This document shows positions 35,391 to 46,928 of a DNA stretch of 64,000 nucleotides, piece by piece. This DNA is from Cordia subcordata (lineage: Eukaryota > Streptophyta > Magnoliopsida > Boraginales > Cordiaceae), in the NCBI GenBank assembly GCA_028554755.1, contig JAPTOF010000025.1:496001-560000 (forward strand), read 5' to 3'. Under the pieces are notes generated by a model. It searched no databases, was not told where the DNA came from, and worked only from the letters and a program-made list of their open reading frames with translations. Both the position numbers and the translations under genes were made by a program. The stretch's first letter is position 1, and every line of letters begins with the position of its first letter.

Positions 35391-35415
35391 CTGGGCTTAC
35401 CTTTGAAGCTGCCAT
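35391..35415 (-). other. Start codon exon with duplicated splice donor
   Basis: ATGGCAGCTTCAAAG (35415-35401) is followed by GTAAGCCC. An 18-bp unit (AGCTTCAAAGGTAAGCCC) is then repeated, giving a second identical donor. Either site leaves phase 0, which fits the F-box exon at 34440. Confidence 0.45.
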
Positions 35416-35504
35416 AAGTTATCAACATGATAGGGTAGCAGAGTATGAAGTGGAGTGGCGTTTATTTGGTTGGCATTGAACAACTACCGTTTTCATATAC
35501 GCAG

Positions 35505-35513
35505 ATATATATA
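35505..35513 (-). promoter_or_regulatory. Possible TATA box of the F-box gene
   Basis: A TATATATAT run lies about 90 bp upstream of the proposed ATG on the minus strand, a normal distance for a plant core promoter. The element is short and AT-rich, so it could be chance. Confidence 0.3.
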
Positions 35514-35559
35514 GACGAAGATGAGGAAACCAAAAAACATTAGCAGAGAGCTGCTAGAA

Positions 35560-36363
35560 CTCAATATACAAGCGGAGTGGCGTCTTTGTTTCTATTTTTT
35601 TATTTTTTATTTTGGTTTTGTCCTACTTCTGTTGGGATTGAACAACTACCATATATAAATGTGGTTTTTTTTTTTTTTTGTTATTGGACCTGTGTTATAA
35701 TAAAATTACATCGTTGGTCTCTGTGTTTTTATAACTCTCTACTTATCTTTTGTATTCTTTGTAAACTTACAGACGCACCCCAAATATCATTTTTCTCTTA
35801 ACTCATTAATGGATTTTGTGAAATGTCCAATTTGCCATTATCATATTTTAGTAGAAGTCCATTTTGCCTTTATTTTATTTAAAATATATATAACAGTAAA
35901 AAGAAAGAAAAGAAGAAGATTGTCTTCCTCATCACGCCAAAACACCCCATCCCCGTCGCCAACACCCCAACCCCGCCACCAACTTCCACCACCCCTAGCC
36001 CCACCATTACTGCCACCCCTACCTCGACCACCCCTTTCGACCGTCCCTACCAAATCAAAGTTTTTCTCCCGTCCTCATCCAAAAAAGTGATAATCTTTAA
36101 GCATTTCATCACAAAGCCTATTAACAAATTCTACTTTCACATTAGCAACAACAATCTTGAAATCATCTCCCTTATTTTGATGTTTTTTTTCAAAGAAAGA
36201 TTTAATAGAAGAAAAAATACAGAGAAAGATTTAACAGAAGAAAAAAATGCAACAGAAGTTTTAATAGAAGAAAAAATGTTGACAAAGGTGAAGTATAGTT
36301 GTGAAAAGCAACTGCCAAGGTTGAGCTATCGTAGAGCTTCAAGGCATTGTTGAGGCCCAGCAT
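35560..36363. other. Low-complexity upstream region
   Basis: It contains T-rich runs, a C-rich stretch (35930-36040, giving a Pro-rich accidental frame) and several copies of an 'agaagaaaaaatgca' motif (36195-36280). A GGAGTGGCG ... ATTGAACAACTACC pair at 35452-35488 recurs at 35574-35650, suggesting a local duplication in the F-box gene promoter. No gene is supported. Confidence 0.4.
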
Positions 36364-36870
36364 TGGTGATTTTATTTATTTATTATTTTTAAATGAATCA
36401 ATTAGAAAAATAAATGCAAAGGCTATAGATTGGAGAAAAAAAATGATTCTTGTAGTGGGTTAGCAGCGGATGACAAGATGCTGGTGGTGGGGCTTGTTAA
36501 TGGGGGTGGGGTGGTGATTTTATTTTATTTTATTGAAATATGATAAATCAATTAGAAAAATAAACCTAAGGGGGATAGATCAGAGAAGAAAAGGATTTTT
36601 GTTGTGGGTCAGCGACAAAGGGCATGGAATTGGTAAAGAGGGCTACTGGTGGGGTTGGGTGGTGATTTAAAATTTTTTTTTGGAAATATGATGAATCAAT
36701 TAAAAAAATAAATGTAGGGGATATATATCAAAGAATAAGAGGATTCCAGTCGGTGATGGGGGGCATGGTGGTGGTGATGGGGGTTGTTGGTGAGGGTGAG
36801 GATGGTGATTTTAATTTCTTTTTTGAAATATGATTAATTAATTTAAAAGATAAATATAGGGTATATGTGT
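36364..36870. repeat. Minisatellite, about 146-bp period, 3.5 copies
   Basis: Units begin GGTGATTTTA or GGTGATTTAA at about 36365, 36512, 36661 and 36804. Each continues with 'gaaatatgatgaatcaatt', 'aaaaataaa', a purine-rich block and a GGTGGTG-rich end. The copies are clearly diverged. Confidence 0.65.
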
Positions 36871-37490
36871 AATAAATGGCAAAAAAACAAAGCCCACTCT
36901 TGTTTTTGGCATGTGTAGCACACTTCCTGTTAAAATGGATGGAAAACTTGATGAAAAGGGTATTCATGCAACCTGCGAAGAAGTACGAGAGGATAAGTAG
37001 AGAATTTTGGAAACACAGAAGTCAGCGGCGTAATTTCACTATAATATAAGGGTCATTAGCCAAAAAACCTACGTTGATGTATACATATACATATATATAT
37101 ATGTATATGTATATATATATATGTATGTATATATCATGCATCTTAAGGAATGTGCACTTACTAAGTACTGTGCACCTTCAATAAACAATGACCATAAAAT
37201 TTATGAACAAATAATATAAAATTATGAATAAATACGTCAACTAAATCAGTCATAACTCTTTTACTATTTGTTCATAATTACTAGTTCACCCACTTAACAT
37301 ATATTTGTTCACCACTCTTGCACATACATATACGCAAAGACACATTCACGCACAAAGATCTACATAGTATTAATATTGTGAACAAACGGTATTAAGATTC
37401 TGAAAAAGCAGTATTATTATTGTAAACAAAGGTTAGGGGCACGGGGGAGTATGAAGGTGAAAGAGCATGGTATAAATTGTGTATATATAT
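36871..37490. other. Intergenic AT-rich DNA with TA microsatellite
   Basis: An alternating TATA/TGTA tract lies at about 37080-37135. Nothing else is recognised up to the LTR start at 37491. Confidence 0.4.
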
Positions 37491-38985
37491 TGATGTGTGT
37501 GGTTTATGTATATTTGTATAATGTTTGCAGACACTTCTTTGGGATTTTTGAGCACAATTGAGTGTATTTAGAGTTATATTTGTGTACAATTAGTCATATG
37601 TATGCATAAAGTGTTCAAATGCATAAATGCTACACTAAGCGCCTTATTTTGTATTTTAGGCGTGTTTTGAGAGAAGGAATTGAGCTTAATTAAAGATATA
37701 CAATGCATGGACAAAGCTTGAAGATGCATTTGACGATGAAAGGACAAAGAAAATCAAGCTTAAAGCCTTCCAGAAGAGGTTCAGGGCAAAACGGAGGCGA
37801 AATGAAGCAAAACAATGCTGAATGGAACAAAGTAGGGGGGACTAGCCTGGCACCCTTCGGCGAGTCAGTTGGCCTCCTCTCTAAGCTACCTGTTCCAATA
37901 ACCAAGGGCATAGAACTGGCCTATCAAAGTCCCAACTTCCAGTCAACTAATTTGGTCAATCGGTAGTGCGCGAAAAGTCTATAAATAGCCCATTTTAGAA
38001 ATCCCAACCCTTTTGCCACTTCATTGACACCCCAAAACTACCATCCCCCACCAAAACAAGCTAGGATTGAAGCTTGTAGCAAGGGCTTGAAGAGATTTGC
38101 TTTGGATTTGAGCATGGGTTTAAATGGGAGTTTCTTATTCCTTTTCTTATTCTTGTAAATATGCTTTATAATTGAGTTAGATCTACGGTTGATAGATGTT
38201 GTGTATTAGATTAGGGATTTGAATAAAGGATATGTATATATCTATGGCTCTTAATGCTTGCTTATTTACATTGATGTATTGCATGATTCAAATATGTCTA
38301 TATAGTGGTCTCACCTTAGCCTTAATCCATACTAATGGCGTGAGTCCTATTTACAACTAAAGTATGCTGATTAATATACTTAATTGATGATTTAGTGTGG
38401 TTGGAGTATAGCTCTAGTTTGAAACAATACTAAAATGGAATCAATTAGCACTAACTAAAGCTTTAGGAGTCTAATCTCTAGTCTGAAACAATACTAATAG
38501 GTTAGCCTCTCGAATAAGACGTTAATCAACACCAAAAAGTACCTAACTAACTAAGCCCAAAAACCTTAGGTCATAAGGACCACGCTATACTCTAAAGGAC
38601 ATTATATGGGGATAAACCCATATCAAGTCCTAGAGGATAATAAGGTTAGTTAGCTAGGGTCTCCAATAGAGCAATCAAAGCCATAAATAGGCCAAATCAT
38701 TATCATAACCTGAGGACTAATTACAACACACAATCACCCTAGATCTTCTTCTACCTTGTAGAACTTTCTTTTTTCAACTTGGCACATTTAGTTCCTTCAT
38801 AGTTTAGGTTTATTTTCTGTCTTTCTTGAGCATTTTTTCCATAAAAGAAACCACACACACGTAGTTAGTCTTAGGCATATTTGCATGTAGAGATTGAACT
38901 AAGGAGCCTTCCTGTGGAGACGATTCCCGCACTTATATTTGTTATACAACGCATAACCCATTTTTTTATGGGTTAAAACACATCA
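37491..38985 (+). mobile_element. 5' LTR of non-autonomous gypsy element C1
   Basis: It starts TGATGTGTGTGG, ends ACACATCA and is 1495 bp. The tRNA-Asp primer site follows at 38992-39009 (TGGCGTCGTTGCCGAGGA). A TATA box (TATAAATAG) is at 37980-37988. It shares the end sequences and primer with the Athila-type elements. Confidence 0.8.
37980..37988 (+). promoter_or_regulatory. TATA box of the C1 LTR
   Basis: TATAAATAG lies 490 bp into the LTR, the expected U3/R boundary region. Confidence 0.5.
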
Positions 38986-39157
38986 AGTTTTTGGCGTCGT
39001 TGCCGAGGAGGCACGATATTGGTTCCTTGTGTGTTTTTATGTTTTTGATTAGTTGCTTGCACGTTGTCCTACCTTTATTTGGTTTCTTTATTCAAAAAAC
39101 CACTAGAAATCAAAAAATATTTTGAATTGAGAAGAGGTTTACTTGGGACAGTTTAGT

Positions 39158-39543
39158 ATGGATAATTTTAATGCTTCTTGGAGGTCACTTGCATCCTCTT
39201 CCCTACCTCCCATTTATGCTCCTAATGCTAGTCTCTTATGTAGTAGTTGGGAGCATCAAACTATTTATTGTTCGGTTTGATATAAAAATCCCCATTCTTG
39301 GGCTAATCCAAGACATGATCCCCATAGTCATACATTTATTCATGCATCTACACCTAGTTAGCATGATTATAGGGATCCATATCATGCATTTCTTTCATAT
39401 GGTCAAGATGACTTCTCTTTCTATTCACCTCCTTACTTTGAGAATCCATCTCCAACACTGTCTTTTCCCGCATACTCTTCTTCTGAGTTTTTTCATGGAT
39501 ATGCTTATATTGATCCTAATCAAGATTCCTATTTCACTCGGTT
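39158..39543 (+). pseudogene. Zinc-knuckle ORF of element C1, partial
   Basis: The frame starts MDNFNASWRSLASSSLPP. It then has LLCSSWEHQTIYC, a CCHC knuckle whose first Cys is Ser. After stops it continues in frame with RDPYHAFLSYGQDD, PSPTLSFPAYSSSEF and YAYIDPNQDSYF, matching C2 and B. Downstream the frame is lost, though charged, KEITxQ-like coding traces remain to about 39720. Confidence 0.6.
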
Positions 39544-39719
39544 GAGCCCTCTTCTTATAGGTCTCCTTCACGTGTGGATGAAAAGTTAGAATATCTCAAA
39601 TGCACAATTCATTCCAACCAAGAGAGACTAAAGGGGATAACCAAACAATTATCCAGAATAGTTAAGTACGTAAATACGGAAGTGGAGAATGAGCAATCCG
39701 TGAGTCAGCGTGTTGAGAC

Positions 39720-40434
39720 ATCTTTTATGTTAATGTTTTCATGATGATAATCCTACAAAGAATCAGATAATCTTTTCTCAAGCTTGCATCAGTTGATTCA
39801 ACCTACACAATATAAAGAACTAGGCACCAGTGTGGTATTGGCCAAAGAGCCTCTAATGCCTAAGTTAGTGTTTGCCTTTTAGAGTAAGTTTAAGGAAGAA
39901 AGTGGGAAAGAATCAACGAGTTACCTTATTTGGAACCAAGGGTTCCTATTTTTAGTTTGCGGGAAGGATATGTGCCACCTCATCTTATCCATATAACTAG
40001 TCATCGGGCCCTGTAGGCCTGGTCAGGAATCATTCATGGATAGTTGGTTATCCCTACTCCTGATAAGATTGGGGATTTGGCCCTATTCGGAGACATGCTG
40101 TGTCAAGATGTTGCCAAATGTTTCTCGATCATCTGGTCTCATATTAGGCATTTTCTGTGCTTTTGGCGCATGTTAGCGGATCATTCTATTTCAAGGGTTG
40201 TTAATATGAGTGCCCCTTTCTTGATCATCCTATTTCAAGGGTTGTTAATATGTGCCTTACCCTTTCCCTTTATTTTCTTTTTGCTTATGTTATGTATTGA
40301 GAAAAAAATGCACAAAAAATAGGACAAGGCAAAAACGAAAAAAAAAGTGAAAAAATGGAAAAAAGCCAAAAGGTATTAGAAAGTTGAAAAAGTGAAGTTC
40401 ACTGAATAAGGTTTGGGTTTGGGTAGATTAGGCT
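39720..40434 (+). other. Decayed internal region of C1
   Basis: No usable frame remains. An A-rich tract at 40300-40400 resembles the 3' noncoding module of elements A and B, placing this near the 3' end of C1. The 3' LTR is missing, replaced by a copia LTR fragment. Confidence 0.45.
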
Positions 40435-40769
40435 TGTGGGTTTAAAAGCTAAAAAAAATAATTGGAAGTGAGTTTCTTGATTTTGGGTTGAAATCAAGTT
40501 GTAGTGATGGTTTTTGAGCTTAGCCAACTTGTGAAATGCTCAAGGTGTTAATGGTAATACTTGAGTGGGATACTCACGGAATAGATGTAGGCTTGGTGGC
40601 TAAACCACTATAAATCTTCCTGCGCTTTACATTTCATGTTGTGCTTTTTTATTCTTACAATATGTTTTTGCTATCAATTTAACCATTGGACTTAACGAGA
40701 GGTGACACGTGATAAGAACAATTTTAATTTCTCTATTAACCCCCATGTAGAGCTAGCTTGCCACTCACA
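40435..40769 (+). mobile_element. Copia LTR end fragment with primer site
   Basis: The region contains 'ctaaaccactataaatctt' and ends CTCACA just before AGTGGTATCAAGAGCTT (primer site complementary to initiator tRNA-Met, about 40772-40785). The left LTR boundary is uncertain. Confidence 0.5.
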
Positions 40770-40828
40770 AGTGGTATCAAGAGCTTGGTCTTTCGAGGTA
40801 GACTAATCATCTTGTAAGAGGTCTTATC

Positions 40829-42141
40829 ATGGCTAGCCGGTCTTCTACGTTCGATGAAGTCTTTTCACTATTCAAGCCACCAAGATTTGATGAAATCAAT
40901 TACTTTTATTGGCGAAGCTTAATAGAGATCTATATTCAATCAATTGACTACAAGCTTTGGACTTTGGTTGAAGATGGTCCACATTTGCCTATAAAGATCA
41001 ATGATGATAGAACCACTGTACCAAAGAAGAAGAGCGAGATGACCAACGAGGATAGTGTCAGACTCACAAACAACGAGGATATGTGCTCTAAATGAAACCA
41101 CATATAGTTGGGTTTGTAATTGTGAGCCGGCTAAGGAAGTTTGGAATATGCTTGAGATGTCCTATCAAGGTACCACCCAAGTGAAAGATACTAAGATCGG
41201 GTTGCGCATTCATGAGTATGAGATGTTTAGGATGAAACCTCGTGGAACACTCAATGAGATGCAAAAAAGATTTCCTAAGATTATCAACAACCTAAGTGCT
41301 CTAGGAAGAAAGTATCCAAATGATGAGTTAAAAAGAAAGATATTACTTTCTTTGCCTAAGGAGTATAAGCTTAAGGTGACTTCTATTAGCAAATCCAAGA
41401 ACTTATATTCTATGATGGTTTATGAGTTAATTTGCAATTTCGAAATGGTAGAGCTTGTACTTCATCAAGAAGGGCTTAGAGATGACGAAGAAAAGAAAAT
41501 TAAAAGATCTCTAGCTTTCAAGGCTACTGAGGAAGATGATGGGGAAAGTGATGATGATATGGCTATGTTAGCTAGAACTTTAAGAAAGTCCATGACAATG
41601 AGAAGAATGAAAAAAGGAGACTTTTGGAAGAAAAAGGAAAAAGTTGATGAAGAAATAATTTGCTTCAATTGTAAGAAGCTGGGACACTAAAGCCAAATGC
41701 CCCAAGCTTGAGAAAAAGGAAAGAAAGCAATGCAAGCAACCAGGGATGAAGCTAATTCAGGAGATAAAATTGGAAGTGGTGGAGATCAAAAGCAATTGGC
41801 AAATTTTGTGTGTTTCATGGCTAGAAGTGAGGTAAGCATTGATTCTAATAGTTCATCTAGTCATATAGTCCTTTAATTTCCTATGAAGATGAACATAGTG
41901 AAGATGAATGGCATCATGTTGCACTTGAATTTCTTGACAATCTTTCTAAAATGCATGAGGGAAAAAAGGAGTTCAAAAATCAAATTAAAGATCTTCAAAA
42001 TGAAAATCATGCTTTGAAACTTGAAAATGAGAATTTGAAAAATGAAGTTGATATCTTTGTGGATGCTTTTTGAAAATATTTTATTTTGAAAGATGAAGTT
42101 TCACTTTTAAGAAAAGAAAATGAGGATTTGAAAAAAGTGGT
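40829..42141 (+). pseudogene. Ty1/copia gag, frameshifted
   Basis: It starts MASRSSTFDEVFSLFKPPRF with NYFYWRSLIEIYIQS. It shifts frame near 41050 and continues 41055-41690 (CEPAKEVWNMLEMSYQGTTQ, LRIHEYEMFRMKP, LNEMQKRFPKIINNLSALG, LLSLPKEYKLKV). A zinc knuckle CFNCKKLGH...C is broken by a second frameshift at about 41690. A Lys/Glu-rich coiled-coil tail lies at 41940-42141. Gag packages the element RNA. A gypsy LTR interrupts it at 42142, so no pol is present here. Confidence 0.8.
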
Positions 42142-43684
42142 TGATTTGTGTCATTTGTGCATGTTTGCATCTAGTTTTTGCATGCACATTTAGAGGTATT
42201 TAAAGCATAATTGAATGCATTTAGTATAGAATTTTATGTATAATTGTTAATATTTGTACATAATGTATTTAGATGCATAAATACTATATTAAGTGTTATA
42301 TTTTGTGTTCTAGGTTAGAATTGGAGTGATGATCAGAGTTTAATTGGTGATGTTTGGAGTGTGGAGCAAAGTTTGGAGGTGTTTTGAAGATAAAGAAATG
42401 AAGAAAAGGCACTATGAAGGCTTCCGAATGAAGCTTGAAGCAAACGGAGAAGACTGGGCACAAAATGGTGAAGATTTGGGCCTAAAACAGAGAAGTTTGG
42501 TCGACCTCCACTGCGCAGGATAGGTCTTCTAGCTAAAGGCCGGTTGACTGGCTAGGTCCCCTGGCCTAATCAGAATGTCATCCATTTTGGCTGGTCAACC
42601 TCCCTCTGAAGCCGGTCGACTAGCTGGTCCCCTGGCTGTATGCGAGAAAGCCCTATTTAAGTGCACTTTGGTAGCAAAAATTAAGGAAGGAACCCAATAA
42701 TCTCTTGCACCTATTGGCTCTAACCCTTTTCTCACTTTAATTAACACCCAAAACCCCATCTAAACCTTATAGCAATCTTGGATTAGAGCATCTAATAAGG
42801 ATTTGGAGCGCTTGTATAGAGTTGAAAACAAGATTTAGTGAAGTTCTTCTTGTTCTCTTTCTTTTTCTTATAAATATGTTGCTAGATTAAGCTAGAGCTT
42901 TGGGAGTTTGTTGTTGTATATTAGTTTACGACTATGAATAAAGGGTTTGTGTGTATCTTTGGCTTTTAATACATGCTTTTTTATGTTGATTAATGACGTG
43001 AATCAATATGTCTATGTGTTGATAATCAAACATGCTTATGTGTTTGTTAAAATGCCTAAGTGAAGATGCATGTGTTATTTCGTGCTTAAATACAATCGGT
43101 AGTGGTTTCACCTTAGCCTTAATCCATGCTAACAACATGAGGCCCTATTTGCAACTAAGTGTGTTGATTAATATGCTTAATTAAGGACTTAGTGTTGTCG
43201 GAATATACCTCTAGTTTGAAACAGTACTAAAAATGTACCCCTAGCACTAGTTAATGCTCTAAAAGTCTAATCTCTAGTTTGAAACAATACTAATAGGTTA
43301 GTCTCTCGATTAGGACATTGATGCACACCAAAGTGAACTTAGTTAATTAAGCTCGAAATTAATTAGTTAAGAACTTTTAAGAGCAATCGAGCCATAGATA
43401 GACCAAACTGTTATTACATCCTGAATCTAGTTGCAACGCAATTACCCGAGATCCTCTTCCACCTTGTAGAGCTTTTTTCCTAAGTTTAGCTCCCTAGGTT
43501 CCTCTATTAGATTAGGTTAGCTTAGTTTTATTTTTCGTACACCGAGCTCCCTTTAATCCTAGCAAGTTTTAGGCACCAAGCGCATATTGACTAAACTGAA
43601 GTAGCCTCCCTATTGAAGAACAATACCAATACTTGCGGACTTTGCTACACACAACTCGTGCGATTACGGGTTTTAATCACATCA
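42142..43684 (+). mobile_element. 5' LTR of non-autonomous gypsy element D1
   Basis: It begins TGATTTGTGTCATTTG and ends CACATCA, 1543 bp. A degenerate tRNA-Asp primer site follows (43691-43708). The U3 has SalI-type motifs (42492-42625) upstream of a TATTTAA box at 42654-42660. The first 200 bp match the inverted copies at 45099-45364 and 51815-52074. Confidence 0.8.
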
Positions 43685-43908
43685 AGTTTTTGGCACTGTT
43701 TTCGGGGAAGCACGGTATCGATTTTTTGTCTGCTTTTTAGTTTTTGATTAGATGCTTGTGTGTTGTTCTATCATTAATTGCTTTCCTTTATTTTGAAAAT
43801 TACAAAAAAAAATGAAAAAATCTTGAAAATCCAAAAGAAAAATTAAAAATTTGAACAAAAAATTAAAAAAAAATTAATTGAGAAGAGGTTTACTTGTGTT
43901 GCTTAAGT

Positions 43909-44073
43909 ATGGATAACTCCAATACTTCTTGGTGGTAACTTGTATCCTGTTTCCCACCTCCCATTCATGCTCTTAATGCTTGTCTCTTATGTGGTAGTTG
44001 GGAGCATCATACTATATATTACCCCTCATATATGGAAATCCCTAATATCAAGCTAATGCAAGTTATGGTCAGA
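43909..44073 (+). pseudogene. Zinc-knuckle ORF of element D1, N-terminus
   Basis: It reads MDNSNTSWW, a stop, then LVSCFPPPIHALNACLLCGS and WEHHTIYYPS, the same knuckle with its last Cys changed to Tyr. It is cut at 44073 by the LTR of C2. Confidence 0.6.
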
Positions 44074-45609
44074 TGTGTGAGATTTGTGTATGTTTGTTTA
44101 TATTGTTTGCATACACTTTCATGGTGTTTTGAGCATAATTGAGTGTATTTAGTGTTGCATTTGTACACTTGTAGTCATATTTGTGCATATATGCGTTAAA
44201 ACACATAAATGCTACACTAGGTGCCTTATTTTGTGCTTTAGGTGCATTTTTGGGAGAAGAACTTGAGCTTAAAATGATGATGCTTTAATCAAGAATGATT
44301 TGGAAGATAAAAAATAAAGAAAAGCCTCTTTGGAAGCTCTCGACGAAGAATGATGCAAGAGAGCACGAGCAGGGATATGTGTTTCGGAAGAAGAAATTGA
44401 GCTTAGTTAAAGATGTAGGGAGCATGAACAGAGTTTTGAGATGTTTATGGGCATAAAAAGATGAATAAAAATGGCTTGGGAGATCCCTGAAAACAATATG
44501 AAGCCATAGAAAGAAACCGTGCGTGAATCGGAGCCAAAATGAACGAGTTATGAGCAAAATTGCTGAAAGCTAGTTGCGCCCCTGCCCAGGGTCAGCTGAC
44601 CGGCCCTGCTTCTGACCTAGATCAGAGAGCTTAATAATTTTGGCCGGACTCACTTAAATTTAGGCTGGGAGACCGATCCAGCAACTGACTTTTGCAGCGA
44701 AAAAGCTATATTTAGAGGTTTTAACTCATTTGAAGGGAGGAACCCAATTTTCTTCAAACCCCATTAACCCTAATCCTTTTCCCACTTCAATAAACACCCA
44801 AAACCACCATCTAAACCCTATACCAAGCTAGGATTGAAGCTTATAATAAGAGATTGAAGGGTTTTGCTTTGGATTTGAGTAAGGATTTGAAGGGGAGTTT
44901 CTTATTCCTTTTCTTATTCTTGTAAATATGCTTTGTTTTTTAGCTAGATCTAAGGTTAATTGATGTTGTATATTAGATTAAGGTTTTGAATAAAGGATTT
45001 GTGTGTATCTTTGGCTCTTAATACATGCTTGTTTACATTGATTAATGGCATGAATCAATATGTCTATGTGTTGATAATGGAATATGTCTACGTGTTCGAT
45101 CAGAATGATCTCTTCTTTATTTCTTTTCTTCCGGTCTTCATTCGTTAGTTCATTTCTTCCTCGCATAAGCTTGAACCCTTCCAAAACACTCCTAAAACAT
45201 GGAATATAACACTTAGTATAGTATTTATGCACCTAAATACATTATGTACAAATATTAACAGATATGCATAAACTTTATACTAAGCGCACTCAATTATACT
45301 CTAAACACCCTTAAATATGCATGCAAAAACTAGATGCAAACATGCACAAATGACACACATCATAAAGCTTTCATTCCGTAGTTTGCCACCCTAGGTTTCT
45401 CCATTAGAGTAGGTTATCTTAGGTTTATTTTCCTTTCCCCAAGCTCCCTTTGATCCTAAAGAAAGCACGTACACATACACGTACCTAGCTAGTTTTAGAC
45501 ACCGAGCATATAGAGACCGAACTAAGGTGGCCTCCCTATGGAGACGATACCCGCACTTGAATTCACTATACCATGAACGATCCATATGCTTGCGGGTTAA
45601 AACACATCA
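44074..45609 (+). mobile_element. 5' LTR of non-autonomous gypsy element C2
   Basis: It starts TGTGTGAGATTTGTG and ends ACACATCA, followed by a primer site (TGGCGTCATTGTCTGGGA, 45616-45633). It is homologous to the C1 LTR. A segment is replaced by inverted D-type LTR sequence at about 45099-45364. Confidence 0.75.
45099..45364 (-). mobile_element. Inverted D-type LTR fragment inside the C2 LTR
   Basis: It is nearly identical to 51815-52074 and ends ACACATCA. Only the first 265 bp or so of a D-type LTR are present. About 450 bp of C2 LTR are missing at the same point. Confidence 0.75.
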
Positions 45610-45828
45610 AGTTTTTGGCGTCATTGTCTGGGAGGCACGGTATTGGTTCTTCGTGTGCTTTTGTATTTGTGATGGGTTACTTGCGTATGTCCTATCTTTA
45701 CTTACTTTCCCTTATTTGAAAAACCATAAACAAATCGAAAAATTTTGAAAATCCACAATAATAAAAAATTTTGAAAAATCAAAAAATAAAAATTGAATCG
45801 AGAAGAGGTTTACTTGTGCTAATTGTGT

Positions 45829-46928
45829 ATGGATAGATCCAAAGCTTCTTGGTGGTCACTTGTGTCCTCTTCCCTACCCCTCGTATATGCTCCTAATGGT
45901 TGTGTTTTACGTGGTAGTTGTAAGCATCGTTCTGGTTGTCCCATTGCATATCAAAATCCCCAATCTTAGGATAACCTAAGGCATGATCCTTATAGTCATA
46001 CATCTATTCATGCATCTACATCTAGTTATTATAATTATAGGGAGCCACATCATGCATATTTGTCTTGGGGTCAAGATGACACTTTAATCTACCTACCTCC
46101 TTATTTAGAGAGTCCATATTCCTCACTATCTTTTCCAACTTATTCTTCTCTCGAGTTTTTTTATGGTTATGCTCAAAATGATTTTCAAAATAATTACCAT
46201 TTCTATTTGGGTGAACCCTCATCTCTTAGGTCTTTCTCATACGAAGAAACATTAGAATATCTCCAATCCCTATTTCATTCCAACCATGAGACATTAAAGG
46301 AACTAAAGGAGATAACCGAACAAGTCTCCGGAATAGTCAAGTGCTTGAGTCAAGAGGTTGAGAATAAACAACCCGTGAGTGAGAGTGTTGAGAAACCTTT
46401 AGATTAGGTTGAAGGGATAGGAGTGAGACCTTTAGATAAGGGATTAATGATGAAAAAGATGATGTTTGGGAAGAAGAAATGGAGAGAGAGGTGGATCGAT
46501 AGTTTACATCTTGTAGTGAGGAAGAAGATGAGCTCGATAGTGCTTTGGTTCTTGATGACGATTGTGAGTATGTATTAGAGGAAGTGGTACCCTATCTTCC
46601 TGTGCTTCCACTTTCTTTCATCAAGTCTCTTGAGCCTACCCTTCATTTTCTTTCTATATCTCAACCAAGTTTGGAGGACGAACTTGATGTTGTTATTACT
46701 CAATTCAATTTTGATGCCTTTTCGAGAGAGTTGAGTGCACATACTCCTATTGCACTTACTTGTTTACATGATGAGTCGTTTAAGTCTATCTTACCACCTC
46801 TATGCACGTCCACCCCTTGTGAGGAGTTAGAGCGGTCCTCATTTGATCATGCCATATCTTATAGAAAGGAAGAGTCTAATACTTCCAGGTCTTCTTCAAT
46901 TGACCTTCCTTCTCTGGATGTCGCCTAA
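45829..46928 (+). pseudogene. Zinc-knuckle/coiled-coil ORF of element C2
   Basis: From ATG 45829 the frame reads MDRSKASWWSLVSSSLPL, a broken knuckle (GCVLRGSCKHRSGC), and a stop at 45967-45969. In the same frame it continues LSWGQDDTLIYLPPYLESPY, then a charged helical stretch (YEETLEYLQSLFHSNHETLK, LKEITEQVSGIVKCLSQEVE) to a stop at 46405. After a frameshift, 46545-46928 gives CEYVLEEVVPYLPVLPLSFI, parallel to the B ORF. The function is unknown. A2 is inserted immediately after 46928. Confidence 0.6.

Larger units (their letters stand above)
32463..35415 (-). pseudogene. F-box/LRR/FBD gene with premature stop
   Basis: The proposed exons, minus strand, are 35415-35401 (MAASK), 34440-33298, 33213-33070 and 32774-32463. 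All junctions are phase 0 with GT/AG borders. The F-box begins SRLPDDILCSILSRLSTKDAVRTSILLRRW. Leucine-rich segments follow (APMLRSLHLFGCSL, FRSLVSLRLDAVPL, CPKLETLILTFCGL). The last exon carries an FBD domain (HLKEVEFGGFHGFQNEVEFV). F-box proteins are substrate receptors of SCF ubiquitin ligases. A 198-bp in-frame tandem duplication (33850-34245) lengthens the protein by 66 codons. The upstream copy has TAG at 34170-34168 where the downstream copy has CAG, so only about 90 residues would be made. Exon 1 is the least certain part. Confidence 0.75.

Noticed and set aside
35809..36090. 93-codon Pro-rich frame
   Set aside because: It is produced by C-rich low-complexity DNA next to poly-T tracts. 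It has no domain and no splice or promoter context.
37078..37135. TA/TG alternating tract as a possible functional site
   Set aside because: It is an ordinary microsatellite with no flanking conservation.
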